Under the pieces are notes generated by a model. That model was not told where the DNA came from and made no database searches. It saw only the letters and a list, made by a program, of their open reading frames with translations. Positions 56,160 to 64,000 of a stretch of 64,000 bases of DNA are shown here, one piece after another. A program made the position numbers and the translations under genes. Origin of the DNA: Thalassomonas haliotis (GTDB taxonomy: Bacteria > Pseudomonadota > Gammaproteobacteria > Enterobacterales > Alteromonadaceae). Every line of letters starts with the position of its first letter. The first letter of the stretch is position 1. Where the stretch lies: the NCBI RefSeq assembly GCF_028657945.1, contig NZ_CP059693.1, forward strand, positions 5,084,001 through 5,148,000. Direction: 5' to 3'.

Positions 56160-58469
56160 ATGAAGGGAACAAGACTAATCATAAAGCAGTTTTTCAGCCT
56201 GCTCACCCTGATTTTATTGCTGCAGGCTTGCGGCGGTTCGGGTAACAATGCCCCGACCTTTACCATTTCGGCAGATACCAGCAAGGCAAGCTTCAGCTCT
56301 GAGGCAGGCACGGCATCTGAGCAGACCCTGGCGGTTAATGTCACCTTCGACGGCGAAGGCTTACTTGTGGGTTACTCACCGGATGCAACATCCACCGGCT
56401 GGCTCAACTACCGCACCGAAACGGTCAGCGCCACCTCGGCCACCATTTATATTGATGTGGTAACAGAATTTAACTCTGAGGCAGGCCCGGTTTTCTTGCC
56501 TCAGGGCTTGTATAACACCAGATTGCGCCTGTCTACCGGCAGCATCGCCGACAGAAACCTGGCTCATCATGATATAGATGTTTCCTTGCTTGTATGGCAA
56601 TTAATGAGTTTTGGCGAAACTTTCGGCGCTAGCACCACAGACAGCCAGTCGGTTTCCGTTATCAATAATGGCGAAACCTTAAGCGCCGGTGCGGATGTAG
56701 ACTGGTTAACGGTAGAGACCCAGGCGGATGCTGAAAATACCGAGTTTACTGTAACTCCGGATTTAAGCGGCTTTAGTGCTTCAGGCTTGTATCAGGGCAA
56801 TATTACCGTCACCGGCCAAAATGGCGATATGAGTTTTCCGGTAGAGCTTGGTCTTGATAACCGCTATTTGTTTGCCGATGACAATACCCTGGCTTTCACT
56901 GCAACCCCGGATATCGATGCGACAGAACAAACCATTACCATCAACAGCAACAGCCTTACCCCCTATAGCTGGCAGGCCAGCACTGAAGCAAGCTGGCTGA
57001 CCCTAACGCCGATAGCCGACAGCAAGCAATTAAAAGTCACAGCGGATCCCTTATTGGCGAGTGCTAATACCATTAATGATGCCAGCATCACTATCAGCTC
57101 GGTTGAAGATAATGCCCTGATTGCAGAGACCGTCAGGGTAAGTCTTTATAACAGCGATACCAGCAGTGAAAGCGCCAATATCTCAGCGCTGGCCATTAAT
57201 GAAAATGCCCTGGTGCATGCCCCCTTAAAACCTTATGTCTATGTCGGCATGAATAATGAGCTAAGGGTTTATCACTTATATACCAATGAGCTCATCACAT
57301 CTGTGGAGATCTCACCGCCGGATACCCAGTTAAAGCAATTGGTAATACATCCGCAAGGCCAGTTCTTACTGGGGCGTGCCGATGAAACCAGCCAGGATGA
57401 AAATGGCCTGACACAAACAGATATTCACAGATATAAAATTGACTTATCTGATATAACAGCCATTAGCGCAACAGCACTGGCTGATACCTCCATTACCTCT
57501 GAAGCCAGCAAGTTTGTACGCTTTGCCGGCCGCTATTTTATCGTCACGGAACGAATTGAAATTGCCGATGAAGACTTGCAGCAACTCTATTGGGATACCA
57601 GCGATATCTTCAGCGCTACGGCTATTGAACAGGCAAGCCGGACCGGCGGACTGTTTGCCCTGGACAATGCAAACGCCACCTTCAAGCGCTATGATGCCAA
57701 GGTTAACGATTTCAGCGCGAATAATATCAGCCTGAGTCTCAGCCACAGCTATAGGCCTGAAAGCCTGGCCGATAACGATACTATCCGTGATTTTGTCGTC
57801 ACCAATGATGAAGCCAATATTTACCTGCTCAGCCCAAGCACGCAATGGCTGAGTTTTGATGGCAGCGACTTTACCGATCAGGGATTAATCGAGACTGAGG
57901 TAGAGGCGCCGGAAAATACCACGCAAAGCACAGTTGCCCTGGCAAAAGACCAAAACGATCAGGCACACTTTCTTATTGCCACTTTTCTTGGCAGCAATAC
58001 CTTTAGCCTGGATGCCCATATTTATGATGACCAGCAAACTTTAGTCAGGTCAATACAGGCGCGGGAGAACCTTACTGACTTAGGCGCGATTTCTGCTGAG
58101 ATATCAAACGATGACAGACGGCTGATAATTAACAACACCAGCGCAGCTGAAGTGAATACCCTTTCATTTACCAACCTGGCGCAATTTACCACATCAAGTA
58201 CCCGCTTAACCTTTACCGGTATTGTCGGTGAAAGTATCCCCAGCCAGATTGTGACCATATCAGGAATAGGTGAAAACTGGCAGGTAGCCGAAGATGCCGG
58301 GTTAATCTTCACCCGGGATAACAGTGGCGAATTGGCGCAATTAACCGTTGAAATCGACCATACGCTGTTCTCTGTCGCCGACACTTATACCACATCAATT
58401 ATCTTAAGCGATCCCGACAGCAATACTTCGGCGAAGATCGCCGTTGAATTGATCCTCAGCGAAAATTAA
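56160..58469 (+). CDS. large lipoprotein with BACON-like repeats
   Basis: A 769-aa protein with a lipoprotein signal (LLTLILLLQAC; Cys near residue 24). The N-terminal half holds repeated beta-rich segments of about 90 residues (VDWLTVETQAD; ASWLTLTPIAD; GWLNYRTETV), like BACON or similar Ig-like domains. The middle (about 345-640) looks like a beta-propeller or WD-like part (PYVYVGMNNELRVYHLYT). A last beta domain closes it. It is probably surface or periplasmic; substrate or partner is not known. AAGGAC precedes the ATG. Confidence 0.8.
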   Translation: MKGTRLIIKQFFSLLTLILLLQACGGSGNNAPTFTISADTSKASFSSEAGTASEQTLAVNVTFDGEGLLVGYSPDATSTGWLNYRTETVSATSATIYIDVVTEFNSEAGPVFLPQGLYNTRLRLSTGSIADRNLAHHDIDVSLLVWQLMSFGETFGASTTDSQSVSVINNGETLSAGADVDWLTVETQADAENTEFTVTPDLSGFSASGLYQGNITVTGQNGDMSFPVELGLDNRYLFADDNTLAFTATPDIDATEQTITINSNSLTPYSWQASTEASWLTLTPIADSKQLKVTADPLLASANTINDASITISSVEDNALIAETVRVSLYNSDTSSESANISALAINENALVHAPLKPYVYVGMNNELRVYHLYTNELITSVEISPPDTQLKQLVIHPQGQFLLGRADETSQDENGLTQTDIHRYKIDLSDITAISATALADTSITSEASKFVRFAGRYFIVTERIEIADEDLQQLYWDTSDIFSATAIEQASRTGGLFALDNANATFKRYDAKVNDFSANNISLSLSHSYRPESLADNDTIRDFVVTNDEANIYLLSPSTQWLSFDGSDFTDQGLIETEVEAPENTTQSTVALAKDQNDQAHFLIATFLGSNTFSLDAHIYDDQQTLVRSIQARENLTDLGAISAEISNDDRRLIINNTSAAEVNTLSFTNLAQFTTSSTRLTFTGIVGESIPSQIVTISGIGENWQVAEDAGLIFTRDNSGELAQLTVEIDHTLFSVADTYTTSIILSDPDSNTSAKIAVELILSEN

Positions 58470-58496
58470 CGCTGCATGTCCGAATAAAAATCACAG

Positions 58497-58527
58497 GTCA
58501 CCAAGAATGAATAACTTTCTTGGTGAC
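58497..58527. terminator. terminator-like hairpin between convergent genes
   Basis: GTCACCAAGA (58497-58506) and TCTTGGTGAC (58518-58527) form a 10-bp stem 27 bp after the lipoprotein stop. T runs are short on both strands. Confidence 0.6.
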
Positions 58528-58569
58528 TTACTTAACTGGCCTGGCGCTCAATGCCCGAAGATTAAAATA

Positions 58570-59436
58570 TCACTTTAAATCACTGATCAGGGTTTGCAGC
58601 CAGCGCTCTTCATTAATAAAAGACCAGGACCAGTGCTTGTAATCCTGACCTATGCCCATCGCAAGAATTTCCTGCTCTGACTTACCTTCACTCAGTGCCC
58701 GGCTCACCCGCTTGATGCTGTAATCTATCATGTGGGCAAAAACCTTATACCTGGCTTTGTCGGTTAACTTACCGTGGCCGGGAATAATTTTGACATCATC
58801 CGGCACCTTATCCAGCAGCGCATTAACATTCGCTAAATACGCTTTAACGTTACCGCCATGCTTAAGATCAACATAGGGAAAGCCGAGTTCAAAGAACAGA
58901 TCGCCGGTATGCAGGACATTCGCCTTTTTAAAATAAACCACAGAATCACCGTCGGTATGGCCGCCGGGTAAATGGGTGATTTGTATTTCTTCGTCCGCCA
59001 GATATACCGTCAGACCGTTTTGATAGGTCACCACAGGCAAAGCAGCCAGCTCATCCGGACGCTCCTGGCTGACACGTTGCCGGACATTTTCATGGGCAAA
59101 AATAGGCGCCTTGGCAGCAAAGCTGCCATTACCGCCGGTATGGTCCTTATGGAAATGGGTATTAACGATATATTTCAATCCCGGGTTATCAACACTGGCG
59201 AGACCTTTCATCGCGGCCTCGATACGCCCGGCAAGGGGAGCAAATTGATCGTCCACCATTAGCAGTCCCTGGTCCGTGGCCAGCACGGCAATATTGCCTC
59301 CCGACCCCTGCAACATATAGACATTGCCGGCCACCTGCTCGGCGTTAATCTTCACCGAAGCAAAGCGGTTGGCAAAACTTTGTCCGCCGCCAAGCAGCAA
59401 AACCCCTAAGCCAAGAGTTAGCAAAAACAATCGCAT
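58570..59436 (-). CDS. exported metallo-beta-lactamase-fold hydrolase
   Basis: An ATG at 59436 starts a signal-peptide-like segment (LFLLTLGLGVLLLGGGQSFA). The MBL metal motifs follow: NTHFHKDHTGGN (HxHxDH-like), GGHTDGDSVV, and VLHTGDLFF and IPGHGK at the end. It is a periplasmic zinc hydrolase of the SoxH/quinoprotein-relay-like or B3-like group; whether it cuts beta-lactams cannot be decided. The length is 288 aa. Confidence 0.88.
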   Translation of the reverse strand: MRLFLLTLGLGVLLLGGGQSFANRFASVKINAEQVAGNVYMLQGSGGNIAVLATDQGLLMVDDQFAPLAGRIEAAMKGLASVDNPGLKYIVNTHFHKDHTGGNGSFAAKAPIFAHENVRQRVSQERPDELAALPVVTYQNGLTVYLADEEIQITHLPGGHTDGDSVVYFKKANVLHTGDLFFELGFPYVDLKHGGNVKAYLANVNALLDKVPDDVKIIPGHGKLTDKARYKVFAHMIDYSIKRVSRALSEGKSEQEILAMGIGQDYKHWSWSFINEERWLQTLISDLK

Positions 59437-59522
59437 GATTTTTATCCCTGAGATATGAGCCATAGTAGAGACTTACTATGATGGAGAAAGCTTAATAAGT
59501 GAACAAAAAGTTGCCTGAGATT

Positions 59523-60569
59523 TTATATCGGCAAGCTTAACTGGCTGACGCCTTGCTCTTTTTCGGCAAACCCCAGGGTTAAGCCCACCAGGCGGATGCC
59601 CCGGTTATCGGATCTCGCCAGGGCTTTTTTCAGCAGGCACAAGAAAAACTCCAGATCGCACGCCTGGCTTTGTAGTTCCACTGTGGTCTGGTTAAAGTCG
59701 GCAAATTTAAGCTTCACCCCCTGGCGGGTAATACTTCTGTCGCTGTGTTTTTTCAGCCGCTCCACTAATTTAGGAAAAAGATGGTTAACGACATCGGCAC
59801 ATTCCAGCGAGCTAATATCATGCGCCAGTGTGGTTTCAATCGCCAGAGACTTGCGCAGACGGGAAGTTTCCAGTTCTCGTTCGTCCAGCCCGAAGCTGCG
59901 CTGATAGAGAGAAAAGGCAAATTTACCGACAATTTGCTGTAACTTAGTGACATTACTGCTGCGAACATCGGCACAAGTGTTATAACCAAACTGTTTCAGC
60001 TTTTCCGCCGTTTTCGGGCCTATGCCGGGAATTTTCTTCAGCGGCAGGTGCTCAACAAAACTTGCCACTTTATCGGGGGAGATCACACACTGGCCATTGG
60101 GTTTATTTTCATCACTGGCAATTTTCGCCAGGAACTTATTCGGGGCTATACCGGCCGAGGCTGTCAGGTTAAGCTCATTAAAGATTTCCTGGCGGATCTG
60201 CCGGGCGATCAGGGTGGCGCTGCCATGGCATTCACTGCTGTCTGAGACATCCAGAAAGGCCTCATCTAACGACAAGGGTTCGATAATATCGGTATAACGC
60301 AAAAAAATAGCGCGGATTTTTTGCGAGATTTCCTGATAAACCGACATCCGGCCATCGACAATTTTTAACTCCGGACATAACTGCAATGCCTTGGCCGCCG
60401 GCATCGCCGAGCGAACGCCGAATTCACGGGCCTGGTAATTACAGGTACAGAGCACACTGCGCGGCCCGCTGCCGCCAACAGCCAAAGGGATATTTCGGTA
60501 GTGCGGATTATCCCGCATTTCCACCGCCGCATAAAAACAGTCCATATCAATATGAATTATTTTACGCAC
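59523..60569 (-). CDS. dinB: DNA polymerase IV
   Basis: A 348-aa Y-family polymerase for translesion synthesis. The catalytic acids are in IIHIDMDCFYAAVEM and SLDEAFLDVSD, and the helix-hairpin-helix is KKIPGIGPKTAEKL. A GTG start at 60569 with GGAGG 6 bp upstream is clearly better than the open frame to 60605. A CTGT-ATACATACAGT sequence near 60604 resembles a LexA operator, which fits SOS control. Confidence 0.96.
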   Translation of the reverse strand: MRKIIHIDMDCFYAAVEMRDNPHYRNIPLAVGGSGPRSVLCTCNYQAREFGVRSAMPAAKALQLCPELKIVDGRMSVYQEISQKIRAIFLRYTDIIEPLSLDEAFLDVSDSSECHGSATLIARQIRQEIFNELNLTASAGIAPNKFLAKIASDENKPNGQCVISPDKVASFVEHLPLKKIPGIGPKTAEKLKQFGYNTCADVRSSNVTKLQQIVGKFAFSLYQRSFGLDERELETSRLRKSLAIETTLAHDISSLECADVVNHLFPKLVERLKKHSDRSITRQGVKLKFADFNQTTVELQSQACDLEFFLCLLKKALARSDNRGIRLVGLTLGFAEKEQGVSQLSLPI

Positions 60570-60603
60570 ACGAAACCTCCTCTGAAAACAAACACCCAAA
60601 AAC

Positions 60604-60621
60604 ACTGTCTATACATACAGT
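60604..60621. promoter_or_regulatory. possible LexA box upstream of dinB
   Basis: CTGTCTATACATACAGT (within 60604-60621) matches the CTGT-N8-ACAG form of gammaproteobacterial LexA sites and lies about 35 bp before the dinB start. It was identified by eye only. Confidence 0.65.
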
Positions 60622-60755
60622 TTAATTAAATATACAAACAATGCAAGTGCTTCCTGGCCAAAACCAGCCGAATACGGCGACTGTAAAAACCCGTTAAATC
60701 TGCTTTCGCCATCCGGGTAAATGATATACCTTAACCAGATCCTTAACTTGCACAG

Positions 60756-61892
60756 ATGATAGACGTGATATTTTTCAGAACCTCAGTTTACCTGTTGTTT
60801 TCCTTATTTTTTTTAAGCACATCAGCTAATGCCCATATCAACAGCCCGCCACAGGCCAGCCTTTTTATTCTCAGTGGCAACGAATATAAAATAGAATTAC
60901 AGCTTGATATCGTGCACCTGCTGCAGGTAGAAACAGGGCTGGAAGATGATGACAATACCCTGATCCCGGCACTGAAAAACTTACCCTTGCCCGCCTTGAT
61001 GAAAGCCCTGCATGCAGGTAAAAACCGCTTGCAAGATCAAATCATTATAAAATTCAATCAGAAAACTTTTCCGCTTGCCAGCCTGCAGGCCCCGAGTCTG
61101 CAGCAAGTAAAACAAATTCTGGCAAGCCCGCCGGGCACTTCAGGTTACCAGCTTACCTTTACCGGTTACGGCGATATGCCAAACGATAGTACCGAAGTGA
61201 GCGTGAGTTTTCCCCAAACATTGGGAGATGTCTCCCTGGCGCTGGCGCGTCCCTATCAGACCTTTGTCCTGGCGGGGAAAACCAGTGAAACCATCGCCTT
61301 GCAAAACCAGGTGTCTTTTTCCGGCGAACTTGCCGCAAAAATCACCACTTTTATCGATTACACCGTCCAGGGGGTGTTGCATATTATCCCCAAAGGCTTA
61401 GATCATATCTTATTCGTATTAGCCCTGTTTTTATTGGCAACCAGGATGTCCAGCTTACTATGGCAAGTCAGTGCTTTTACTTTGGCCCATACCATCACTT
61501 TAGGCCTGGGGATCTATGGCGTGGTCAATTTACCTGCGACGATTGTTGAGCCGCTGATCACCTTATCCATTGCTTATGTGGCGGTGGAAAATATTTTCGC
61601 CCTGCAATTAAAAAAATGGCGCATCCTGGTGATCTTTGCCTTTGGCTTATTACACGGCTTAGGCTTTGCCTCGGTACTGCTGGAATTAGGACTGGCGCCA
61701 GGACAATATGTGTTAAGTTTAATCGCCTTTAATATCGGGGTGGAGCTGGGCCAGCTTGCCGTCATTTTACTGGCTTTTGCCTGTGTCTGGTGGTGGCAAA
61801 GCAAACACTGGTATCGCCGGCGCATAGTACAACCATTAAGCCTGGTGATTGCCGTTACCGGCGTATACTGGTTTGTAGAAAGGATAATTTAA
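60756..61892 (+). CDS. HupE/UreJ family membrane protein
   Basis: A 378-aa protein with a signal peptide (ending SANA-HIN), an extracytoplasmic domain of about 190 residues and six to seven C-terminal helices. The helical part starts GLDHILFVLALFLLA, the HupE/UreJ_2 hallmark, and has SAFTLAHTITL and GLLHGLGFASVL with several conserved His. The family includes possible nickel or cobalt transporters; the substrate here is not known. Confidence 0.85.
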   Translation: MIDVIFFRTSVYLLFSLFFLSTSANAHINSPPQASLFILSGNEYKIELQLDIVHLLQVETGLEDDDNTLIPALKNLPLPALMKALHAGKNRLQDQIIIKFNQKTFPLASLQAPSLQQVKQILASPPGTSGYQLTFTGYGDMPNDSTEVSVSFPQTLGDVSLALARPYQTFVLAGKTSETIALQNQVSFSGELAAKITTFIDYTVQGVLHIIPKGLDHILFVLALFLLATRMSSLLWQVSAFTLAHTITLGLGIYGVVNLPATIVEPLITLSIAYVAVENIFALQLKKWRILVIFAFGLLHGLGFASVLLELGLAPGQYVLSLIAFNIGVELGQLAVILLAFACVWWWQSKHWYRRRIVQPLSLVIAVTGVYWFVERII

Positions 61893-61929
61893 AGCGGTTT
61901 GCGCTGAAAAAAGCTCCCGGAAAATAAAA

Positions 61930-61956
61930 AACGAGCAACCGGGTTGCTCGTTTTGT
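61930..61956. terminator. bidirectional rho-independent terminator
   Basis: AAAACGAGCAACC and GGTTGCTCGTTTT are perfect inverted repeats 38 bp after the HupE-like stop, with A and T runs on both sides, so the element can serve both convergent genes. Confidence 0.9.
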
Positions 61957-62028
61957 TGATAAACAGTATGCATGGTATCCCTTGGTGTCAAGGATGACAG
62001 AAACAGGGAGCTAACCAATGCTCAGCAG

Positions 62029-62253
62029 CTAAATATTTTTGATATCTATACTGTTTTCCTGCTTCAATGCCGCTTTGCGTTCACGCTCCTGGCGTTTCTC
62101 ACATGGATTGTCACAGTCACAGGCTTTATCAATCCCTATGGACGATAAGCCGCCACAGCTGCCTGCCAGGGTCTTTTGCTGGAAAATATAACCCACAGCC
62201 ATAGCCATGACGATGACCAAAAAGAATCCCAAAGTGATTAAAAATATTGTCAT
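62029..62253 (-). CDS. nqrM: Na+-NQR maturation protein NqrM
   Basis: A 74-aa protein with one membrane helix (FLITLGFFLVIVMAMAVGYI) and the Cys motif SCGGL...CDCDNPC that defines NqrM (DUF539). It delivers iron for the Cys4 Fe centre between NqrD and NqrE. It follows apbE in the usual nqrABCDEF-apbE-nqrM order. Confidence 0.95.
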   Translation of the reverse strand: MTIFLITLGFFLVIVMAMAVGYIFQQKTLAGSCGGLSSIGIDKACDCDNPCEKRQERERKAALKQENSIDIKNI

Positions 62254-62347
62254 ATATGACCTCTACACAGCTTAATCTTATGTTTGCCCAAGCAATTAAT
62301 CCGACCGGCGAACCAGGGGGATCGGCTAGGCAGTACAGACAAACCGG

Positions 62348-63418
62348 CTATTTCAAAAATTGTACGAATTTTAACGTGCTTTGCTGTTCAAAGCCATCTT
62401 GAGTTTTAATTATAAACAAAGCAGCAAGCTCATTTTCCTCGGCAAATGCCATCGCCTGCTTTTCTCCCATCACCATCATTGCCGTAGATAAACCATCCGC
62501 CGTCATCGAAGAAGGGTGAATAACGGTTACCGAAACTAACTTATGGTTAATAGGTTTGCCGGTGTCAGGATCAATAATATGGGAAAAACGCTGGCCGTCT
62601 GCTTCAAAATAAATCCGGTAATCACCCGAAGTGGCTATGGCATTATCTTTAGGCACTATAATTTGCTGCACTGCCCGCTCCGTTGACACAGGTTTTTCAA
62701 TGGCGACATGCCATAAGGAGCCGTTATGCTTGAAGCCCTTTAAACGCATTTCTCCGCCGATTTCCACCAAGTAGTTATCAATGCCGTTACGCTCAACCAA
62801 CTCAGCCACCATGTCCACGCCATAGCCTTTGGCAATCGTCGATAAATCGACATATAAAGAAGGTACAGCCTTGGACAGTTTATGCTCGCTTAAAATAAGC
62901 TTGTCCAAACCGGTTTGAGCCTTAGTCCTGGCAAGTAAATCATCACTTGGTACGGTTTCCGGCCGATATTCCGGGCCAAAGCCCCAAAGATTCACCAGAG
63001 GACCAACGGTGACATCGAGCTTGCCGCCGGTGAGCCTTCCTAAGCGTATCGCTTCACTGACTACCCGCTCCAAACCTTGAGAGACAACAATGGCGTCAGC
63101 AGCATCTGATTTGTTAAACAGGGACAGTTCGGAGTCCGGAATATAAGTGGACATTTGCTGGTTCACTTGCTTTAGCAAAGCCTCTATTTGCCGGTGAATT
63201 TTTTTATCTTTAACTTCCTGCTCATCGCCAATCAGCTTAACGGTATAGGTAGTGCCCATGGTATTTCCCTGGAGCAGCACTTCCTGTTTACCCGCCCGCT
63301 GATCATTTTCGGAGCAGGAAAACAAAAAGGCCAGCGCCAGCAGCCCGAACCAGGTTCTTAACCGTAAAAACATCAATGCTTTAAACCGCTCTCGCTTAAA
63401 TCCTTGAGTTACTTTCAT
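62348..63418 (-). CDS. apbE: FAD:protein FMN transferase
   Basis: A 356-aa ApbE that attaches FMN to Thr of NqrB and NqrC. A lipoprotein signal (LALAFLFSC) and the motifs GNTMGTTYTVKL, LDVTVGPLVNLWGFGP, DLSTIAKGYGVD, ATSGDYR and HIIDPDTGKP are visible. The start at 63418 or an in-frame ATG at 63373 (MFLRLRTW) is possible; the second gives a more normal signal peptide. It lies 118 bp downstream of nqrF. Confidence 0.95.
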   Translation of the reverse strand: MKVTQGFKRERFKALMFLRLRTWFGLLALAFLFSCSENDQRAGKQEVLLQGNTMGTTYTVKLIGDEQEVKDKKIHRQIEALLKQVNQQMSTYIPDSELSLFNKSDAADAIVVSQGLERVVSEAIRLGRLTGGKLDVTVGPLVNLWGFGPEYRPETVPSDDLLARTKAQTGLDKLILSEHKLSKAVPSLYVDLSTIAKGYGVDMVAELVERNGIDNYLVEIGGEMRLKGFKHNGSLWHVAIEKPVSTERAVQQIIVPKDNAIATSGDYRIYFEADGQRFSHIIDPDTGKPINHKLVSVTVIHPSSMTADGLSTAMMVMGEKQAMAFAEENELAALFIIKTQDGFEQQSTLKFVQFLK

Positions 63419-63536
63419 TTGGGAAAATCACTTTTAATACATTAAAAAACAAAGGCGGTTGCCTAAAATCAGACAACCGCCCCTACACTGATATAATGTT
63501 TTGTTCTAAACCTGACAATTACGTTTAAAACAAAAA

Positions 63537-64000
63537 TTAGCCGCCGAAGTCATCTAACATGATGTTTTCGTCTTCCACACCTAAGTCTTTAAGCATATGG
63601 ATAACGGCCGCATTCATCATAGGTGGCCCACACATGTAGTACTCACAATCTTCAGGCGCTTCATGGTCCTTCAGGTAGTTTTCATACAAGACATTATGGA
63701 TAAAGCCGGTCATGCCGTCCCAGTTATCTTCAGGCTGAGGATCAGATAAGGCCACATGCCATTCGAAGTTGTCATTATCAGCCGCCAGGCCGTTATAATC
63801 ATCTTCATAGAACATTTCGCGCAATGAACGGGCACCATACCAGAAGCTCATCTTACGCTTGGATTTCAAACGTTTAAGCTGATCGAAGATATGCGAACGC
63901 ATTGGCGCCATACCGGCACCACCGCCGATAAAGACCATTTCCGCATCGGTATCTTTAGCGAAGAATTCACCGAACGGACCTGAAATCGTCACTTTATCGC
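63537..64000 (-). CDS. nqrF: Na+-translocating NADH-quinone reductase subunit F, partial
   Basis: The frame runs off the right edge, so only about 154 C-terminal residues are visible. These are the NADH-binding half of the ferredoxin-reductase-like domain: [39 protein letters not shown] and [17 protein letters not shown]. NqrF takes electrons from NADH. It is the last structural nqr gene, before apbE and nqrM. Confidence 0.95.
   Translation of the reverse strand, partial: DKVTISGPFGEFFAKDTDAEMVFIGGGAGMAPMRSHIFDQLKRLKSKRKMSFWYGARSLREMFYEDDYNGLAADNDNFEWHVALSDPQPEDNWDGMTGFIHNVLYENYLKDHEAPEDCEYYMCGPPMMNAAVIHMLKDLGVEDENIMLDDFGG

Overview
The window looks like chromosomal DNA of a marine gammaproteobacterium of the Colwelliaceae/Alteromonadales type (a Thalassomonas- or Colwellia-like genome is my inference). 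The reasons are the conserved blocks mlaFEDCB-ibaG-murA / yrbG-kdsDC-lptCAB-rpoN-hpf-ptsN-rapZ-ptsO, csrA-tRNA(Ser/Arg)-lysC-alaS-recX, and nqrF-apbE-nqrM, together with large accessory islands between them.

Layout. (1) 1-11.5 kb, minus strand: an accessory cluster of two paralogous ~1000-residue proteins with a nucleotidyltransferase-like signature, a methyl-accepting chemotaxis protein, a small protein, a lipoprotein, two four-helix membrane proteins and a protein with two lamin-tail (LTD) domains. I know of no named system with this composition. (2) 12-14.7 kb, plus: two secreted EF-hand proteins, a possible small RNA, a PlsC-like acyltransferase and an exported glutaredoxin-like protein. 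(3) 14.8-24.4 kb: an integron cassette array without an integrase in the window (CALIN type). It has 14 recognisable attC sites plus one degenerate site, and all cassette genes lie on the minus strand. Cargo includes a Tae4-like peptidoglycan amidase followed by a coupled membrane protein, a DCADL-type papain-like/NlpC-P60-like enzyme with an amber codon at position 3, small membrane and secreted proteins, a DUF4238 gene broken by a frameshift, two related 139-aa proteins and three near-identical 349-bp cassettes. An IS110-family remnant and a truncated, frameshifted DUF6000-like gene lie at its left edge. (4) 25-27 kb: two small overlapping ORFs, a decayed peptide-exporter ABC pseudogene and a GNAT acetyltransferase.

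(5) 27-43.8 kb: core envelope and regulatory genes. The Mla lipid-transport genes, ibaG and murA diverge from the Ca2+/Na+ exchanger, Kdo synthesis, Lpt LPS export, sigma-54, hibernation factor and nitrogen-PTS genes; then come mgtE, pmbA and yjgA. (6) 43.9-48.6 kb, minus: a class I lanthipeptide cluster (lanC, lanB, two precursor peptides with double-glycine leaders) without a transporter or protease nearby. (7) 49.5-55.9 kb, minus: five tRNA genes (3 Arg-ACG, 2 Ser-GCU) with a MITE-like repeat between them, then csrA, lysC, alaS and recX; recA is not next to recX. (8) 56-64 kb: a large lipoprotein, a metallo-beta-lactamase-fold hydrolase, dinB, a HupE/UreJ-like protein, nqrM, apbE and the 3' part of nqrF.

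The core genes are intact, while several cassette genes carry single-base indels or a nonsense codon. Decay is therefore concentrated in the integron cargo. All family assignments come from motif reading of the translations; no database search was run.
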